Positions 27,499 through 37,036 are shown, counted from the first letter of the stretch. The stretch is DNA of 64,000 nt from Haloglomus irregulare (GCF_007421925.1 NZ_QMDX01000011.1:55908-119907); one strand, 5' to 3'. Made by a program: numbers and translations. Notes: a model not told the origin generated them from the sequence alone.

Positions 27499-27623
27499 GG
27501 ATTATAAATCATGTCAAAATCCGCGTGAGAGAAAGTCGGTTTATCAGGAACGATCGGCCTCTCCCGGTTCCGGTTCCCCGTCTAGCGTAACTGGTTTAGG
27601 AGGGTCGTCCATGAGGATATGCC

Positions 27624-29408
27624 GTGCCAGAGCCACGCCAGTCCGTCCTCCGCGTCGACCTCACGGGACGGACCGTCGAGCGAGCGCCCGTTCCCGAGTC
27701 CTGGCGGCGGCTGTTCCTCGGCGGCAAGGGGCTGGGTGCCCGCTACCTCTACGAGGAGCTCGAGGCGGGGGCCGACCCGCTGGGACCGGCGAACCTCCTC
27801 GGGTTCATGCTCGGGCCGCTCTCGGGGTACCTGCCCGGGGAGACCCGGTACGCCGCGGTCACGAAGTCGCCGCTGACCGGTGGGTTCCTCGACTCGTACG
27901 CCGGCGGCGAGTTCCCCGCCAGGCTCGCGGGGACACGGCCGGGGTGTCTCGGCCTCCTCGTCACCGGTCGCGCCGACGAACCCGTGACGCTCCGGGTCAC
28001 GCCGGACGAGTGTGCCGTCGTCGCCGCCGACGACCTCGTGGGGGCCGACGCCGAGGCGGTCGCGGCCGCGTTCCCGGACGCCGCGGTCGCCTGCGTCGGG
28101 CCGGCCGGCGAGGCAGGTGTCGCGTACGCCACCATCGCCTCCGACGGGGGAGACCACCACGCGGGCCGCGGCGGCGCCGGGGCGGTCATGTTCGCGAAGA
28201 ACCTGAAGGCGGTCGTCGTCCGCGGCGACCCGCCGGAGCCGACCGGCGACCTCGCACGCCTCCACGACCGGTACGCGGCGACCTACCGCGACCACGACAC
28301 CGGTCGGTGGCTGGCGGCCGGCGGCACCATCGAGAGCCTCGACTTCGCCGAGGAGACCGGCCTGCTCGCCGCCCGCGGGTGGCAGGAGAGCGGGTTCGAC
28401 GGGAGCGAGGCCATCGGCATCGAGGCGGCGGAGGCGGCCGCTATCAGCCGGGAACACCCCGACGGCGACCACCCCGGCGGGTTCAGGGTGCCGGACGACG
28501 ACGGCGGGACGGTGCCGCGCGGGGCCGTGCCGATGACCCTCGGCGCTGGCCTCGGCATCGACGACTTCGAGGCGGTCGCGCGGCTGGGCGGCATCTGTGA
28601 CCGGCTCGGGATGGACGTCATCAGTGCCGGGAACGCCGTCGCGTGGGCCATCCGTGCGGACGAGGCCGGCCACGTCGAGGCCGACCTCTCCTTCGGCGAC
28701 GTGGACGGTGCGGTCGCGCTGTTGGAGCGCATCGCCAGCCGTGCCGACCCGCTGGCCGACGCGCTGGCCGACGGCGTCGCGGCCGCCGCCGAGACCCACG
28801 GCGGCGGGGGTCTCGTCCCGACGGTGAAGTCGATGGCAGTGCCGTCCTACGACCCGCGGCGGGCGGGGAGCATGGCGCTGGCGTACGCGACGAGCGACCG
28901 GGGCGGCTGTCACCGGCGTGCTCGCCCCTTCGAGGAGGAGGTCTTCGAAGGGGAGTGGTCGCTCGAGCGCCAGGTCGCCGCGGTCACGACCGCACAGGAC
29001 GTGCGGTCGGTGCTCTGGAGCCTCCCGGCGGACGACTTCCTCGGGGAGACGTTCGAGGACCTCGGCGCCGAGTGGCTGAGCGCGGTCGGTCTGGAGTTCG
29101 CGCCCGCGGAACTGTACCGCCTCGGCGAGCGGGTCTGGACGCTCGTGCGGCTGTTCAACGTCCGGGAGGGGGTCACCCGGGCCGACGACAGCCTCCCGGC
29201 GCCGTTCCGGGAACCCATCCCCGGAACGGGCGGTGCAGAGGCGCGCATCGACCCGGACGACTTCCAGTGCGGGCTGGATCGCTACTACGCGGCACGCGGT
29301 TGGGGCGTCGACGGCAGGCCGTCCGCGGCGGCGCTCGACCGCCTCGACCTCGCCGACGTGGTCGACGAGGCGACCCCCGTCGCCGAGACGCCGCTTTCGG
29401 AGGCGTGA
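27624..29408 (+). CDS. aldehyde:ferredoxin oxidoreductase homologue lacking the iron-sulfur ligands
   Basis: An AOR-family protein of 594 residues. The tungstopterin-binding N-terminal domain is well kept: FLGGKGLGARYL (32-42), KSPLTGGFLDSYAGGEF (81-97), GRGGAGAVM and KNLKAVVV. The first pterin motif is present as DRLGMD (326-331), and the active-site GGCH (His430) remains. The CxxCxxxC segment that binds the [4Fe-4S] cluster is replaced by REHPDGDHPGGF (276-287), and the fourth Cys, in the second DxxGLC motif, is replaced at WSLPADD (465-471). Electron transfer must therefore differ from classical AOR, or the protein is not a redox enzyme. The GTG at 27624 is preceded by a GAGGA ribosome-binding-like site; the ATG at 27619 is in another frame. 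Confidence 0.88.
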   Translation: MPEPRQSVLRVDLTGRTVERAPVPESWRRLFLGGKGLGARYLYEELEAGADPLGPANLLGFMLGPLSGYLPGETRYAAVTKSPLTGGFLDSYAGGEFPARLAGTRPGCLGLLVTGRADEPVTLRVTPDECAVVAADDLVGADAEAVAAAFPDAAVACVGPAGEAGVAYATIASDGGDHHAGRGGAGAVMFAKNLKAVVVRGDPPEPTGDLARLHDRYAATYRDHDTGRWLAAGGTIESLDFAEETGLLAARGWQESGFDGSEAIGIEAAEAAAISREHPDGDHPGGFRVPDDDGGTVPRGAVPMTLGAGLGIDDFEAVARLGGICDRLGMDVISAGNAVAWAIRADEAGHVEADLSFGDVDGAVALLERIASRADPLADALADGVAAAAETHGGGGLVPTVKSMAVPSYDPRRAGSMALAYATSDRGGCHRRARPFEEEVFEGEWSLERQVAAVTTAQDVRSVLWSLPADDFLGETFEDLGAEWLSAVGLEFAPAELYRLGERVWTLVRLFNVREGVTRADDSLPAPFREPIPGTGGAEARIDPDDFQCGLDRYYAARGWGVDGRPSAAALDRLDLADVVDEATPVAETPLSEA

Positions 29409-29430
29409 GCGGTCCGGCGACCGGACCCGG

Positions 29431-29703
29431 TCAACGCAGTTGCATCTCCTCGGCGCGCGCTGCTGCGAGGTCGGTGATCTCCTCGACACTGCTGTCCGAG
29501 CGGTCCGCCAGGACGCGGACCAACATTCCGAGTTGGACGGCGGCCGCCTCGCGCAGTTCCTCCGCCGCCTCGGTGTCGTTCCCGAAGTAGTACTCGTGAC
29601 GGCCGTCCTCGTGGACGAGGCCGGCGTACACCGACCGGAGGTCGCCGTCGGTCATCGCCTCGGCCGCCTCGGTCCTGATCTCCTCGAAACGCGGGTTCGC
29701 CAT
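29431..29703 (-). CDS. small conserved haloarchaeal protein
   Basis: An acidic helical protein of 90 residues starting MANPRFEEIRTEAAEAM, with EYYFGNDTEAAEELREAAAVQL and a C-terminal helix. There is no Cys, no membrane segment and no recognised domain. The frame is open to 29778, but the ATG at 29703 gives a sensible start. It lies between the AOR homologue and the NuoF-like gene, on the opposite strand. Function unknown. Confidence 0.7.
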   Translation of the reverse strand: MANPRFEEIRTEAAEAMTDGDLRSVYAGLVHEDGRHEYYFGNDTEAAEELREAAAVQLGMLVRVLADRSDSSVEEITDLAAARAEEMQLR

Positions 29704-29828
29704 CGTCGGTACGCAGTCGGGCGCGCCCCCTGAACACTTCGGTCGTAGGGGACGGGCCGGACTTGCCTCGATTTGCAAGCCGAAATCACGTGAAAACTAC
29801 TGGGATCCACGGTCGGACGCCAGCCACA

Positions 29829-29837
29829 TTTTAATAT
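29829..29837 (+). promoter_or_regulatory. box A of the formate dehydrogenase operon
   Basis: TTTTAATAT about 27 nt before the ATG at 29860; AGGGGAAA just before the ATG could also act as a ribosome-binding site. Confidence 0.55.
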
Positions 29838-29859
29838 CCCTCAATAGTAAGGGGAAACG

Positions 29860-31377
29860 ATGATTACCGACGAGGGAGCGACCGCCCGCTCCGTCGTCGT
29901 TCGCGTCGCGGCCGATGTGGCCGCTGGCGACGGCGACATCGTGGCAGAGGCCGCCCGCAACGCTGCCGACTCGGTCCCGGTCGTCGAGACCGGTCCGACC
30001 GGTATCGCCGGCGTCGAGCCGCTGGTGTTGGCGACGGTCACGGGACGGACGGCCTTCTACCCGGCCCCGGACAGGGCCACGGTCCGGGAACTGGTCGACG
30101 TCATGGAAGCAGGCGACCTCCCGACCGCCGACGCCGCGGCCGTCGTCGGCCACGAGGAGGGGGCCTCGTCCCTGCCGGTCCCGGACGACGGGGCACTGTC
30201 GGTCGGCCGCCGGGCCGTCCTGGGGCCCTGCGGGTGGGTCGACCCGCTGGCCCCCGGGGCCCACGAGTTCGTCGCCGCGGAGGACGACGCCGGGGCCGCC
30301 GCGGAGCTCGGACTGCTGGGCCGGGGCCGCGGCGACGCCGTCGCGGACCACCCGGTCACCGAGGCCTGGGACCTGGCCCGCGAGACCGACGGCGACCCGG
30401 TCGTGGTCGTGAACGCGAACGAGGCCGACCACCGGCCACGCGCCGACCGGACCCTGCTGGCAGGTGCACCGCTCACGGTCCTCGACGGGGCGGCGGCGGT
30501 GGCACGGTACGTCGGGGCCACGGACGTGGTCCTCCACCTGAACGAGAGCGACGCCACGCTGGTCCAGCACGTCCGCGAGGCGGTGGCGCGTGTCGACCTG
30601 CCGGTCGACCCGCGGGTCGTCGCCGGGGCGGACGAGCACCGCGCCGGCGCACCGACGGCCGCCCTGGAGGTGCTCGAGGGCGCCGAGCGGATCGAACCGC
30701 GCCTCCAGCCGCCGACGCCGGCCGAACACGGGCTGTACGGCCGCCCGACGGTCGTCCACACGCCCCGGACGGTCGCGCAGGTCCGGCACGCGCTCCGGGC
30801 CCCGGCGGCGTTCGCACCCGAGGCCACCGACCCGGGGACCAGACTCGTGACGGTCACGGGCGACGTGGCCGCGCCGGCGACGGTCGAGCTCGGTACCGAC
30901 GCGACCCTCGGGACAGTCCGCGAGGCCGTGACGGTCGACGGCCGGTTCAAACTAGCCACGGTGGGCGGCGTCTTCGGCGGCGTCACCGGCGACCTCGACC
31001 TGCCGCCGGGCGCGCCGGCGCTCGACGCGGCCGGCCTCGGTACCGACGGGGTCGTGGAACTCCTGACCGAGGGAACCTGCGTCGTCGCGGAGGCGGGCGA
31101 GCGCGCGCGGTTCGCAGCGGAGGCCAACAGCGGGCGGTGTGTGCCCGGACGGGAGGGGACACAGCAGCTCGCCGAGTTGCTGCGTGACATCTACCAGGGC
31201 TCGTTCCGGAGCGACGACATCCGGGAACTGGCCCGCGTCATGCGCCGGACGAGCAACTGCCAGACCGGTGCACACGCCCCCCGTCCGGTCACGACCGCGA
31301 TGGACGAGTTCGAGGCGGAGTTCCGCGCACACGCCGACGGCCGCTGTCCGAGCGGCATCTGCGAGGAGAACCTATGA
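29860..31377 (+). CDS. NuoF/FdsB-like subunit of formate dehydrogenase, degenerate
   Basis: A 505-residue protein whose second half follows NuoF/FdsB: LEGAERIEPRLQPPTPAEHGLYGRP corresponds to the EGKRGxPRxKPPFPA region, and a SLBB-like part and the C-terminal cluster domain follow. Key residues are altered. The FMN-binding glycine loop is replaced by GADEHRAGAPTAAL. The cluster motif normally written SCGxCxxC reads NSGRCVPGREG, and only the cysteine in SNCQTG matches the fourth ligand. Two of four [4Fe-4S] ligands are therefore lost. Its stop overlaps the fdhF start as ATGA, so it is clearly a partner subunit, but NADH dehydrogenase-type electron transfer is doubtful. Confidence 0.8.
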   Translation: MITDEGATARSVVVRVAADVAAGDGDIVAEAARNAADSVPVVETGPTGIAGVEPLVLATVTGRTAFYPAPDRATVRELVDVMEAGDLPTADAAAVVGHEEGASSLPVPDDGALSVGRRAVLGPCGWVDPLAPGAHEFVAAEDDAGAAAELGLLGRGRGDAVADHPVTEAWDLARETDGDPVVVVNANEADHRPRADRTLLAGAPLTVLDGAAAVARYVGATDVVLHLNESDATLVQHVREAVARVDLPVDPRVVAGADEHRAGAPTAALEVLEGAERIEPRLQPPTPAEHGLYGRPTVVHTPRTVAQVRHALRAPAAFAPEATDPGTRLVTVTGDVAAPATVELGTDATLGTVREAVTVDGRFKLATVGGVFGGVTGDLDLPPGAPALDAAGLGTDGVVELLTEGTCVVAEAGERARFAAEANSGRCVPGREGTQQLAELLRDIYQGSFRSDDIRELARVMRRTSNCQTGAHAPRPVTTAMDEFEAEFRAHADGRCPSGICEENL

Positions 31378-34300
31378 GCACTGACAAGCCACTTCCAAGC
31401 GTTCCAGAACTCGACGACCAGCAGCCACAGACACCGGTCACGGAGGATTTCGAACCCGGGACCGCGAACGACCCCGAAGTCGGCACGACCGGTGGGGACC
31501 CCACCACCGTCACCATCAACGACGAATCGGTGACCGTCGGCCCGGGTTCGACGCTCATCGACGCCATGGAGGCCCTCGACGACGACATCGTCTCCGTCGG
31601 GCCGGGCACCGATGCCGTCGACGGCGACGAGGACGTGCCGGCGCTCTGCTACTACGACCGCGGCGGCGACTGCAGCGACGAGATCGGCCCCCGGAGTACC
31701 TGCCGGACCTGCACGGTCGAGACCGACGAGCACGGCCTCGTCTCGGCGTGTTCGTTCCCGGCCTACGACGGGCTCTCCGTCGAGACGGACACTCCCGACG
31801 CCGAGGAGAGTCGCAGCGTCAACCTCGACCTGGTCCTCTCGAACCACAACCTCCGCTGTACCACCTGCAACGGCAACGGCCGGTGTGAACTGCAGAACAC
31901 CGCCATCAGCGAGGGCGTCGACCACCCGCGGTACGGCGTCTTCGACGACCGCGAGGAGTACGAACCGGTCGATGACACCTCGTCGTTCATCCAGATCGAC
32001 CGCAACAAATGCATCCTCTGTAATCGCTGTGTCGAGGCCTGTAACGACGTACAGGTCGAGGGCGTCCTCCGGATGGAGGGCCACGGCGAGGACACGCGCA
32101 TCGGCTTCCAGTCCGACGCCGACACGATGGCCGACTCGGAGTGTGTCTCCTGTGGCCACTGCGCGACGGTCTGCCCGACTGGGTCGCTGACGGAAAAGGG
32201 CATCGGCGGCGCCGGGACGCTCCCGCTCCCCGGGTTTACCCAGCGCAACTCCATCGGGACGGTCATCAAGCACGAGCCGGCCGAGACCATCGACGACACG
32301 GACGCCCCCAACCGCTCGCCGGACCCCGGTAGCGCGGGCGCACCGGCCGAGACCGCCGCCGCGGCCGGTGACGACGACGGCCTCGCGGCGTTCATGTCCG
32401 ACGCCAAGCGCCAGGCTGGCGACCTCGCGACGAAGTACGGCAGGAAGGCCTTCCTCGCCGGCGAACACACCGCCGAGAGCATCGCGGCGAAGACGCTCCC
32501 CGAGGGGCGGCTGTTCGACATCGCCGACGCAGTGGGCGACTACCGCCTCGACAGGATAGACAAGCAGGAGACGACCTGTGGGTTCTGTGCCGTCGGCTGT
32601 CGCTTCGAGATGTGGGGCAAGGACGGCGACTCGCTGGGCGTGGTGCCGGTCGACGACCCCGACGACGCCCCGGCGAACAACTTCTCGACCTGCGTGAAGG
32701 GGAAGTTCGGCCACGAGTTCGCCAACAGCGAGGAGCGGCTGACCCGGCCGCTAGTCCGCGACGACGACGGGGAACTCCGGCCGACCTCCTGGGACGAGGC
32801 CCTCGACCACGTCGCCGAGAACCTGCGTGCCATTCAGGACGAACACGGCGTCGACGCGGTCGGCTGTCTCGCCTCCTCGAAGGGGAGCAACGAGGAGGCC
32901 TACCTCGTCCAGAAGTTCGCCCGGCAGGTGCTCGGGACGAAGAACATCGACAACTGCGCCCGGCTGTGCCACGCCTCGACGGTCGCCGCCCTCCAGCGGA
33001 CGCTCGGCTACGGCGCCATGACCAACCGCATCAACGAGGACATCGGCGAGGCCGACGCCTACCTCATCTCCGGGTCGAACACCACCGAGTCCCACCCGGT
33101 GCTGGCGACCCGAATCAAGCAGAACGTCCGCGACGGCGCGGACCTGGTCGTGTTCGACCCGCGCGAGGTCGGCATCGCCGAGCACGCCGACCAGTACACG
33201 CGGACGAACCCGGGGTACGACGTGACCTGGATCAACGGCCTCATCCGGTACATCATCGAGCACGACCTCCACGACGAGGCGTTCATCGAGCGCAACACGA
33301 AGAACTTCGAGGAGCTGAAGGAGAAGGTCCAGGCGTTCACCCCCGAGAAGGTCGAGGAGCTGGCCGGCGTCCCGCCGGAGGAGATCGCCTCGGCCGCCGA
33401 GACGCTGGCCGCGGCCGACACCGTCGTCTTCGGCTGGGCGATGGGGATGACCCAGCAGAGCACCGGCACGGAGAACCTGCTGGCGATGGCGGACCTCGCG
33501 CTCGCGCTCGGGCAGGTCGGCAAGCCCGGCGCCGGACTCTCGCCGTTCCGCGGCCAGAACAACGTCCAGGGCGGCGGCGGCGACATGGGGACCCTGCCCG
33601 GGAGCCTGCCGGGCTACCAGGACCCGGCCGACGAGGAGGTCGCCGAGAAGTTCGCGGCCGAGTGGGGCGAGCGCCCGCCCGATGAACCCGGCCTGAAGGT
33701 GCCGGAGATGCTCGCGGAGGCCCACGAGGGTAACCTCCGCGGGATGTACGTCGTCGGCGAGAACCCGGCGCTCTCCGAGCCCGACATCCAGCATGCCGAG
33801 GAGGCCCTGGCGGACATGGACTTCCTCGTGGTGCAGGACATCTTCATGACGGAGACGGCGGAGCACGCCGACGTCGTCCTGCCGGCGGCCACCTCCCCGG
33901 AGAAGCACGGCACGTTCACGAACACGGAGCGGCGAATCCAACGGGTGCGTCCGACGGCCGACCCGCCGGGAGAGGCCCGCCAGGACTGGGTCATCACCCA
34001 GGCGCTGGCCCGCCGGCTGGGCTACGGCTGGAACTACGACCATCCGCGGGAGGTGATGGACGAGATCAGCTCGCTGGTGCCCATCTACGGCGGCGTCAGC
34101 TACGACCGGCTGGAGGCGGGCGAGGAGCACGGCCTCCAGTGGCCCTGCCCGGACGAGGACCACCCGGGGACGCCGTACCTCTACGACTACGAGGACGGCG
34201 AGTTCGGGTTCGAGGACGGGAAGGCGCGGTTCGTCCCCGCGGACGGCGGTCACCCCGGCGAACTCCCGGACGAGGCGTTCCCGCTCACCCTCACCTCGGG

Positions 34301-34700
34301 TCGGGTGCTCTACCACTGGCACACCGGCCAGATCACCCGCCGGGTCGAGGGGCTCATGCACCACGTCGGCGAGAGCTTCGTCGAGATACACCCGGACACC
34401 GCCGCGAAGCTCGACGTCGCCGACGAGGAGTACGTCCGGGTCGAGTCCCGACGCGGCGACATCGTCGTCAAGACACAGGTGACCGACCGCGTCGGGCCGG
34501 GAACGCTGTTCATCCCGATGCATTTCGCCGCAGGCGCGGTCAACGAACTGACCGCGGAGACGTTCGACCCGACGGCGGGCATCCCCGAGTACAAGATCTC
34601 CAGCGTCCGGGTCGAGCCGCTCGGCTCGGACGCCGATGAACGCGTACTCACGACGCCGGACGCGGGGGCGACCGCCCGGCGACCGAGCGACGATGACTGA
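31374..34700 (+). CDS. fdhF: formate dehydrogenase alpha subunit (NuoG-like N-terminus)
   Basis: A molybdenum/tungsten formate dehydrogenase catalytic subunit of 1108 residues with a full chain of clusters. It has a [2Fe-2S] ferredoxin domain (Cys92, 110, 113, 126), the NuoG His-Cys site (His158, Cys162, 165, 171) and two [4Fe-4S] sites (Cys213/216/219/223 and Cys257/260/263/267). The molybdopterin domain begins TTCGFCAVGC (Cys402/405/409). The metal ligand is Cys532 in CARLCHAS, so it is the cysteine, not the selenocysteine, form. The C-terminal dinucleotide-binding domain has TSGRVLYHWHTGQITRR. It is predicted cytoplasmic (no TAT signal) and co-translated with the NuoF-like gene. Confidence 0.95.
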   Translation: MSTDKPLPSVPELDDQQPQTPVTEDFEPGTANDPEVGTTGGDPTTVTINDESVTVGPGSTLIDAMEALDDDIVSVGPGTDAVDGDEDVPALCYYDRGGDCSDEIGPRSTCRTCTVETDEHGLVSACSFPAYDGLSVETDTPDAEESRSVNLDLVLSNHNLRCTTCNGNGRCELQNTAISEGVDHPRYGVFDDREEYEPVDDTSSFIQIDRNKCILCNRCVEACNDVQVEGVLRMEGHGEDTRIGFQSDADTMADSECVSCGHCATVCPTGSLTEKGIGGAGTLPLPGFTQRNSIGTVIKHEPAETIDDTDAPNRSPDPGSAGAPAETAAAAGDDDGLAAFMSDAKRQAGDLATKYGRKAFLAGEHTAESIAAKTLPEGRLFDIADAVGDYRLDRIDKQETTCGFCAVGCRFEMWGKDGDSLGVVPVDDPDDAPANNFSTCVKGKFGHEFANSEERLTRPLVRDDDGELRPTSWDEALDHVAENLRAIQDEHGVDAVGCLASSKGSNEEAYLVQKFARQVLGTKNIDNCARLCHASTVAALQRTLGYGAMTNRINEDIGEADAYLISGSNTTESHPVLATRIKQNVRDGADLVVFDPREVGIAEHADQYTRTNPGYDVTWINGLIRYIIEHDLHDEAFIERNTKNFEELKEKVQAFTPEKVEELAGVPPEEIASAAETLAAADTVVFGWAMGMTQQSTGTENLLAMADLALALGQVGKPGAGLSPFRGQNNVQGGGGDMGTLPGSLPGYQDPADEEVAEKFAAEWGERPPDEPGLKVPEMLAEAHEGNLRGMYVVGENPALSEPDIQHAEEALADMDFLVVQDIFMTETAEHADVVLPAATSPEKHGTFTNTERRIQRVRPTADPPGEARQDWVITQALARRLGYGWNYDHPREVMDEISSLVPIYGGVSYDRLEAGEEHGLQWPCPDEDHPGTPYLYDYEDGEFGFEDGKARFVPADGGHPGELPDEAFPLTLTSGRVLYHWHTGQITRRVEGLMHHVGESFVEIHPDTAAKLDVADEEYVRVESRRGDIVVKTQVTDRVGPGTLFIPMHFAAGAVNELTAETFDPTAGIPEYKISSVRVEPLGSDADERVLTTPDAGATARRPSDDD

Positions 34701-34767
34701 CCCCGGGGCGGACCCGGGGGCCGCGTTCCGCCATCGGCTGCCGCTCGGCGAGGACGCCCTCGACCGT

Positions 34768-35712
34768 TCAGTGCGACCGCTGGAACGACCTGACGAGGTC
34801 GAACAGTCGCTCCCGGGGCGGTTCGAGGTGGACGAAGTGGGTGCCGCCGTCAATCTCTGCGTAGGCGTTTGACCCTGGCGCGCCGCCGAGTCGGTCGTAC
34901 ACCCCGAGCGCGTCCGGCCGGACCGAGGTGTGGTCGGCGGTCCCGCGGACGACGAGCGCCGGGGTCTCGACGGCGGCAGGGTCGTATGGGGTGTCGCCGT
35001 CGGCCGCCGCGAGGATGTCCGCCAGGCAGCCGTTCGGGACGCGGACAGTCGCCGTCGTGGAGTCGGTCGCGTCGTCGACGACGGAACCCGCGTTCGCGAC
35101 GTAGGTCGACCAGAAGGCGTCGAAGCCGGCGAGCCACCGGTCGGTGTCGGCGTCGGCCGGGGCCTGCGCGGCCCAGCGGGCTCGGGCACCGTCACGCTGG
35201 ACCGTGCGGAACGGGCCGTCGAACGCCAGCCGGTCGCGAACCGCCGGCGAGAGGTCGTAAACGGGAGCGTGGAGCGCGACCGACACGACGGGCGGGTCCG
35301 TACGGGTCGCGAGGTAGCGCCCGCAGACGAGCGTCCCCCAGGAGGTGCCGACGAGATGGAGCCGGTCGACGCGGTCCGTGGCCCACTCGACGGCAGCGGC
35401 GAGGTCGCCCGCGGCCGCCGCCGTGCGGGCCGGCGGCTCGTCGTCGGGGCCGGGGTCGACGGCGTGGCTGCTACCATAGCCCCGGACATCGAGCGCGAAC
35501 GCCGCGTCGCCACGGGTCATCGTCCACGGCCCCCAGCCCGACGGCCCGTCGAGTCCGGACCCGAAGATAGCTCGCCCGGGGTAGGTGGCACCGTGGACGA
35601 ACAGGACTCCGTCCGTCGGCTTCTCCGGCCTCCACTCGGTCACGCGAAGCGTTCCCGCGGGTCCGGCGATATCGTGTGCGGTCGCGGGAACGGGCCCTGT
35701 CTCGGTGGGCAT
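34768..35712 (-). CDS. alpha/beta hydrolase
   Basis: An alpha/beta hydrolase of 314 residues with VLFVHGATYPGRAIF as the oxyanion strand, nucleophile elbow GTSWG, an acid after strand 7 (RGTADHTS) and catalytic His in IDGGTHFVHLEPPRERL. The frame runs upstream to 36198, but the ATG at 35712 gives the natural start MPTETGPVPAT. It converges on fdhF. Substrate unknown. The 335 bp between its start and the DICT gene contain no other gene I can support. Confidence 0.85.
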   Translation of the reverse strand: MPTETGPVPATAHDIAGPAGTLRVTEWRPEKPTDGVLFVHGATYPGRAIFGSGLDGPSGWGPWTMTRGDAAFALDVRGYGSSHAVDPGPDDEPPARTAAAAGDLAAAVEWATDRVDRLHLVGTSWGTLVCGRYLATRTDPPVVSVALHAPVYDLSPAVRDRLAFDGPFRTVQRDGARARWAAQAPADADTDRWLAGFDAFWSTYVANAGSVVDDATDSTTATVRVPNGCLADILAAADGDTPYDPAAVETPALVVRGTADHTSVRPDALGVYDRLGGAPGSNAYAEIDGGTHFVHLEPPRERLFDLVRSFQRSH

Positions 35713-36047
35713 ACGCCCGCCGGGGCGGCGAGCGTCAAAGCGGTTCCGGCGGCCGGGCACCGGAACGACCACGACGACGGCGTGACCGCCGCCCTCGGAC
35801 CGGCCTGGGTTCGTACCGGAGCGGGCCCGATGACCGCGTTCGACCCCGTCGTTGGTGACGGCTCGTTCACGGCCGCCCCCGGGTGAGCCATCGCTTTCCG
35901 ATCCGTCCGGCGGTGACCCGCCGGCGTGTGTCCCGGGTCTGCGGGGCACGTGCATGCCGGCGTCGACGGCCGACGGTCGGACCGCTCGCGAGCACACCCG
36001 GTAGTACGACCCCGCGTCCCGGGAGGTGAGACAGGGTCCCGGACGGG

Positions 36048-36836
36048 TCAGAACCGCGTTCGGATTATCTCCTCGGCGCGTCCTGCCAACTCCGCGTCGA
36101 AGGTCCACCTCCCCCGCCACTCGTTCCGGCCGGTTTCGAGCGCGACGAGGGCGACCGACTCCGCAGCCGAATCCTCCGGGACGAAGATCACGCTCCACGC
36201 CTCCCGGTAGCCGCGATGGGTTCCCGTGTGGGTGGTGAAGCCCGGCTCCTCGGGCACGTCCGCATCGCCGACCCCGTAGACGTGAACGTCGACGTCGCTC
36301 TCGCGGAGCCGTTCGTAGACCAGCCGCGTGCCGTTCTCGTGCTGGAGGCGCGAGAGCTTCTGGAAGGTCGAGCGGAACCGCCCACCGTCGGCCAGCAGCG
36401 CACGGCGCTCGATGAACCGGGAGATGATTATCAGTAGCAGTTTCTGCTTGTTGGAGGCCGGATACCCCTTCAGGTCGAACACGACGCCATCGAGTCGGGT
36501 GATCGTCGGCGGGGCGACGTTCCGCTCGATGCCGCTCGTACCGGTCCGATACAGATCACCGTTGACCACCAGGCAACACTGCATCAACTCGGCGACCGTC
36601 GAGGTCGCGATGACCCCCGTATCGTCCAGCAGTAGGACGACGTCGGAGTCGGTGTCGGGGATGTCGGTCTCGGTCACCGCTACCGTCTGTTCGCCGAACG
36701 CCTCCTGCAGCAGCCGCATGACCGCCTCGGGTCGCGTCCGGTTTACCACCACCAGCGAGCGTTCGGCCTGGTCGCCCCGTTCGAGTATCCGTGACAGGGC
36801 CTCGACCGGGTCCGTCCGACTCCGTCTGCTCGACAT
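36048..36836 (-). CDS. DICT sensory domain protein
   Basis: A 262-residue haloarchaeal DICT protein. DICT is a sensory domain linked to light, redox or cyclic-nucleotide signalling. Recognisable blocks are LIIISRFIERRALLADGGRFRSTFQKLSRLQHENGT (split over 130-170), VDVHVYGVGDADVP and the C-terminal WRGRWTFDAELAGRAEEII. No output domain is fused, so it must act through a partner. The ATG at 36836 follows a box A with correct spacing. Confidence 0.82.
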   Translation of the reverse strand: MSSRRSRTDPVEALSRILERGDQAERSLVVVNRTRPEAVMRLLQEAFGEQTVAVTETDIPDTDSDVVLLLDDTGVIATSTVAELMQCCLVVNGDLYRTGTSGIERNVAPPTITRLDGVVFDLKGYPASNKQKLLLIIISRFIERRALLADGGRFRSTFQKLSRLQHENGTRLVYERLRESDVDVHVYGVGDADVPEEPGFTTHTGTHRGYREAWSVIFVPEDSAAESVALVALETGRNEWRGRWTFDAELAGRAEEIIRTRF

Positions 36837-36866
36837 GTGGTTCGAGTCGGCATTCCGCCGCCACCT

Positions 36867-36874
36867 ACTTAAAC
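36867..36874 (-). promoter_or_regulatory. box A of the DICT gene
   Basis: On the minus strand this reads TTTAAGTA about 31 nt before the ATG at 36836. Confidence 0.55.
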
Positions 36875-37036
36875 GGGTGCCGCGTTCCGGGGTTCGAAAC
36901 GGCGCGGACGGTCGAGCCGTCCCTCGATTCCCCCGACAGACTGGGGGAGCGGTGGAATCACCGAAGCCCCGGGGCCGCGCCGGGGTCGGGGACGACGTGG
37001 CCCGGTACGCCGGCCCGTCCGCGTCGAACGATACGT

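Noticed and set aside
25388..28600. 1070-codon open frame on the plus strand
   Set aside because: Runs antisense through the OFA transporter and out of frame through the AOR homologue; only the short Nudix block inside it is real.
34693..34872. 59-codon frame starting at the fdhF stop (MTDPGADPGAAFRHRLPLG)
   Set aside because: Overlaps fdhF by ATGA-like spacing, but most of it is antisense to the end of the alpha/beta hydrolase and it matches nothing known.
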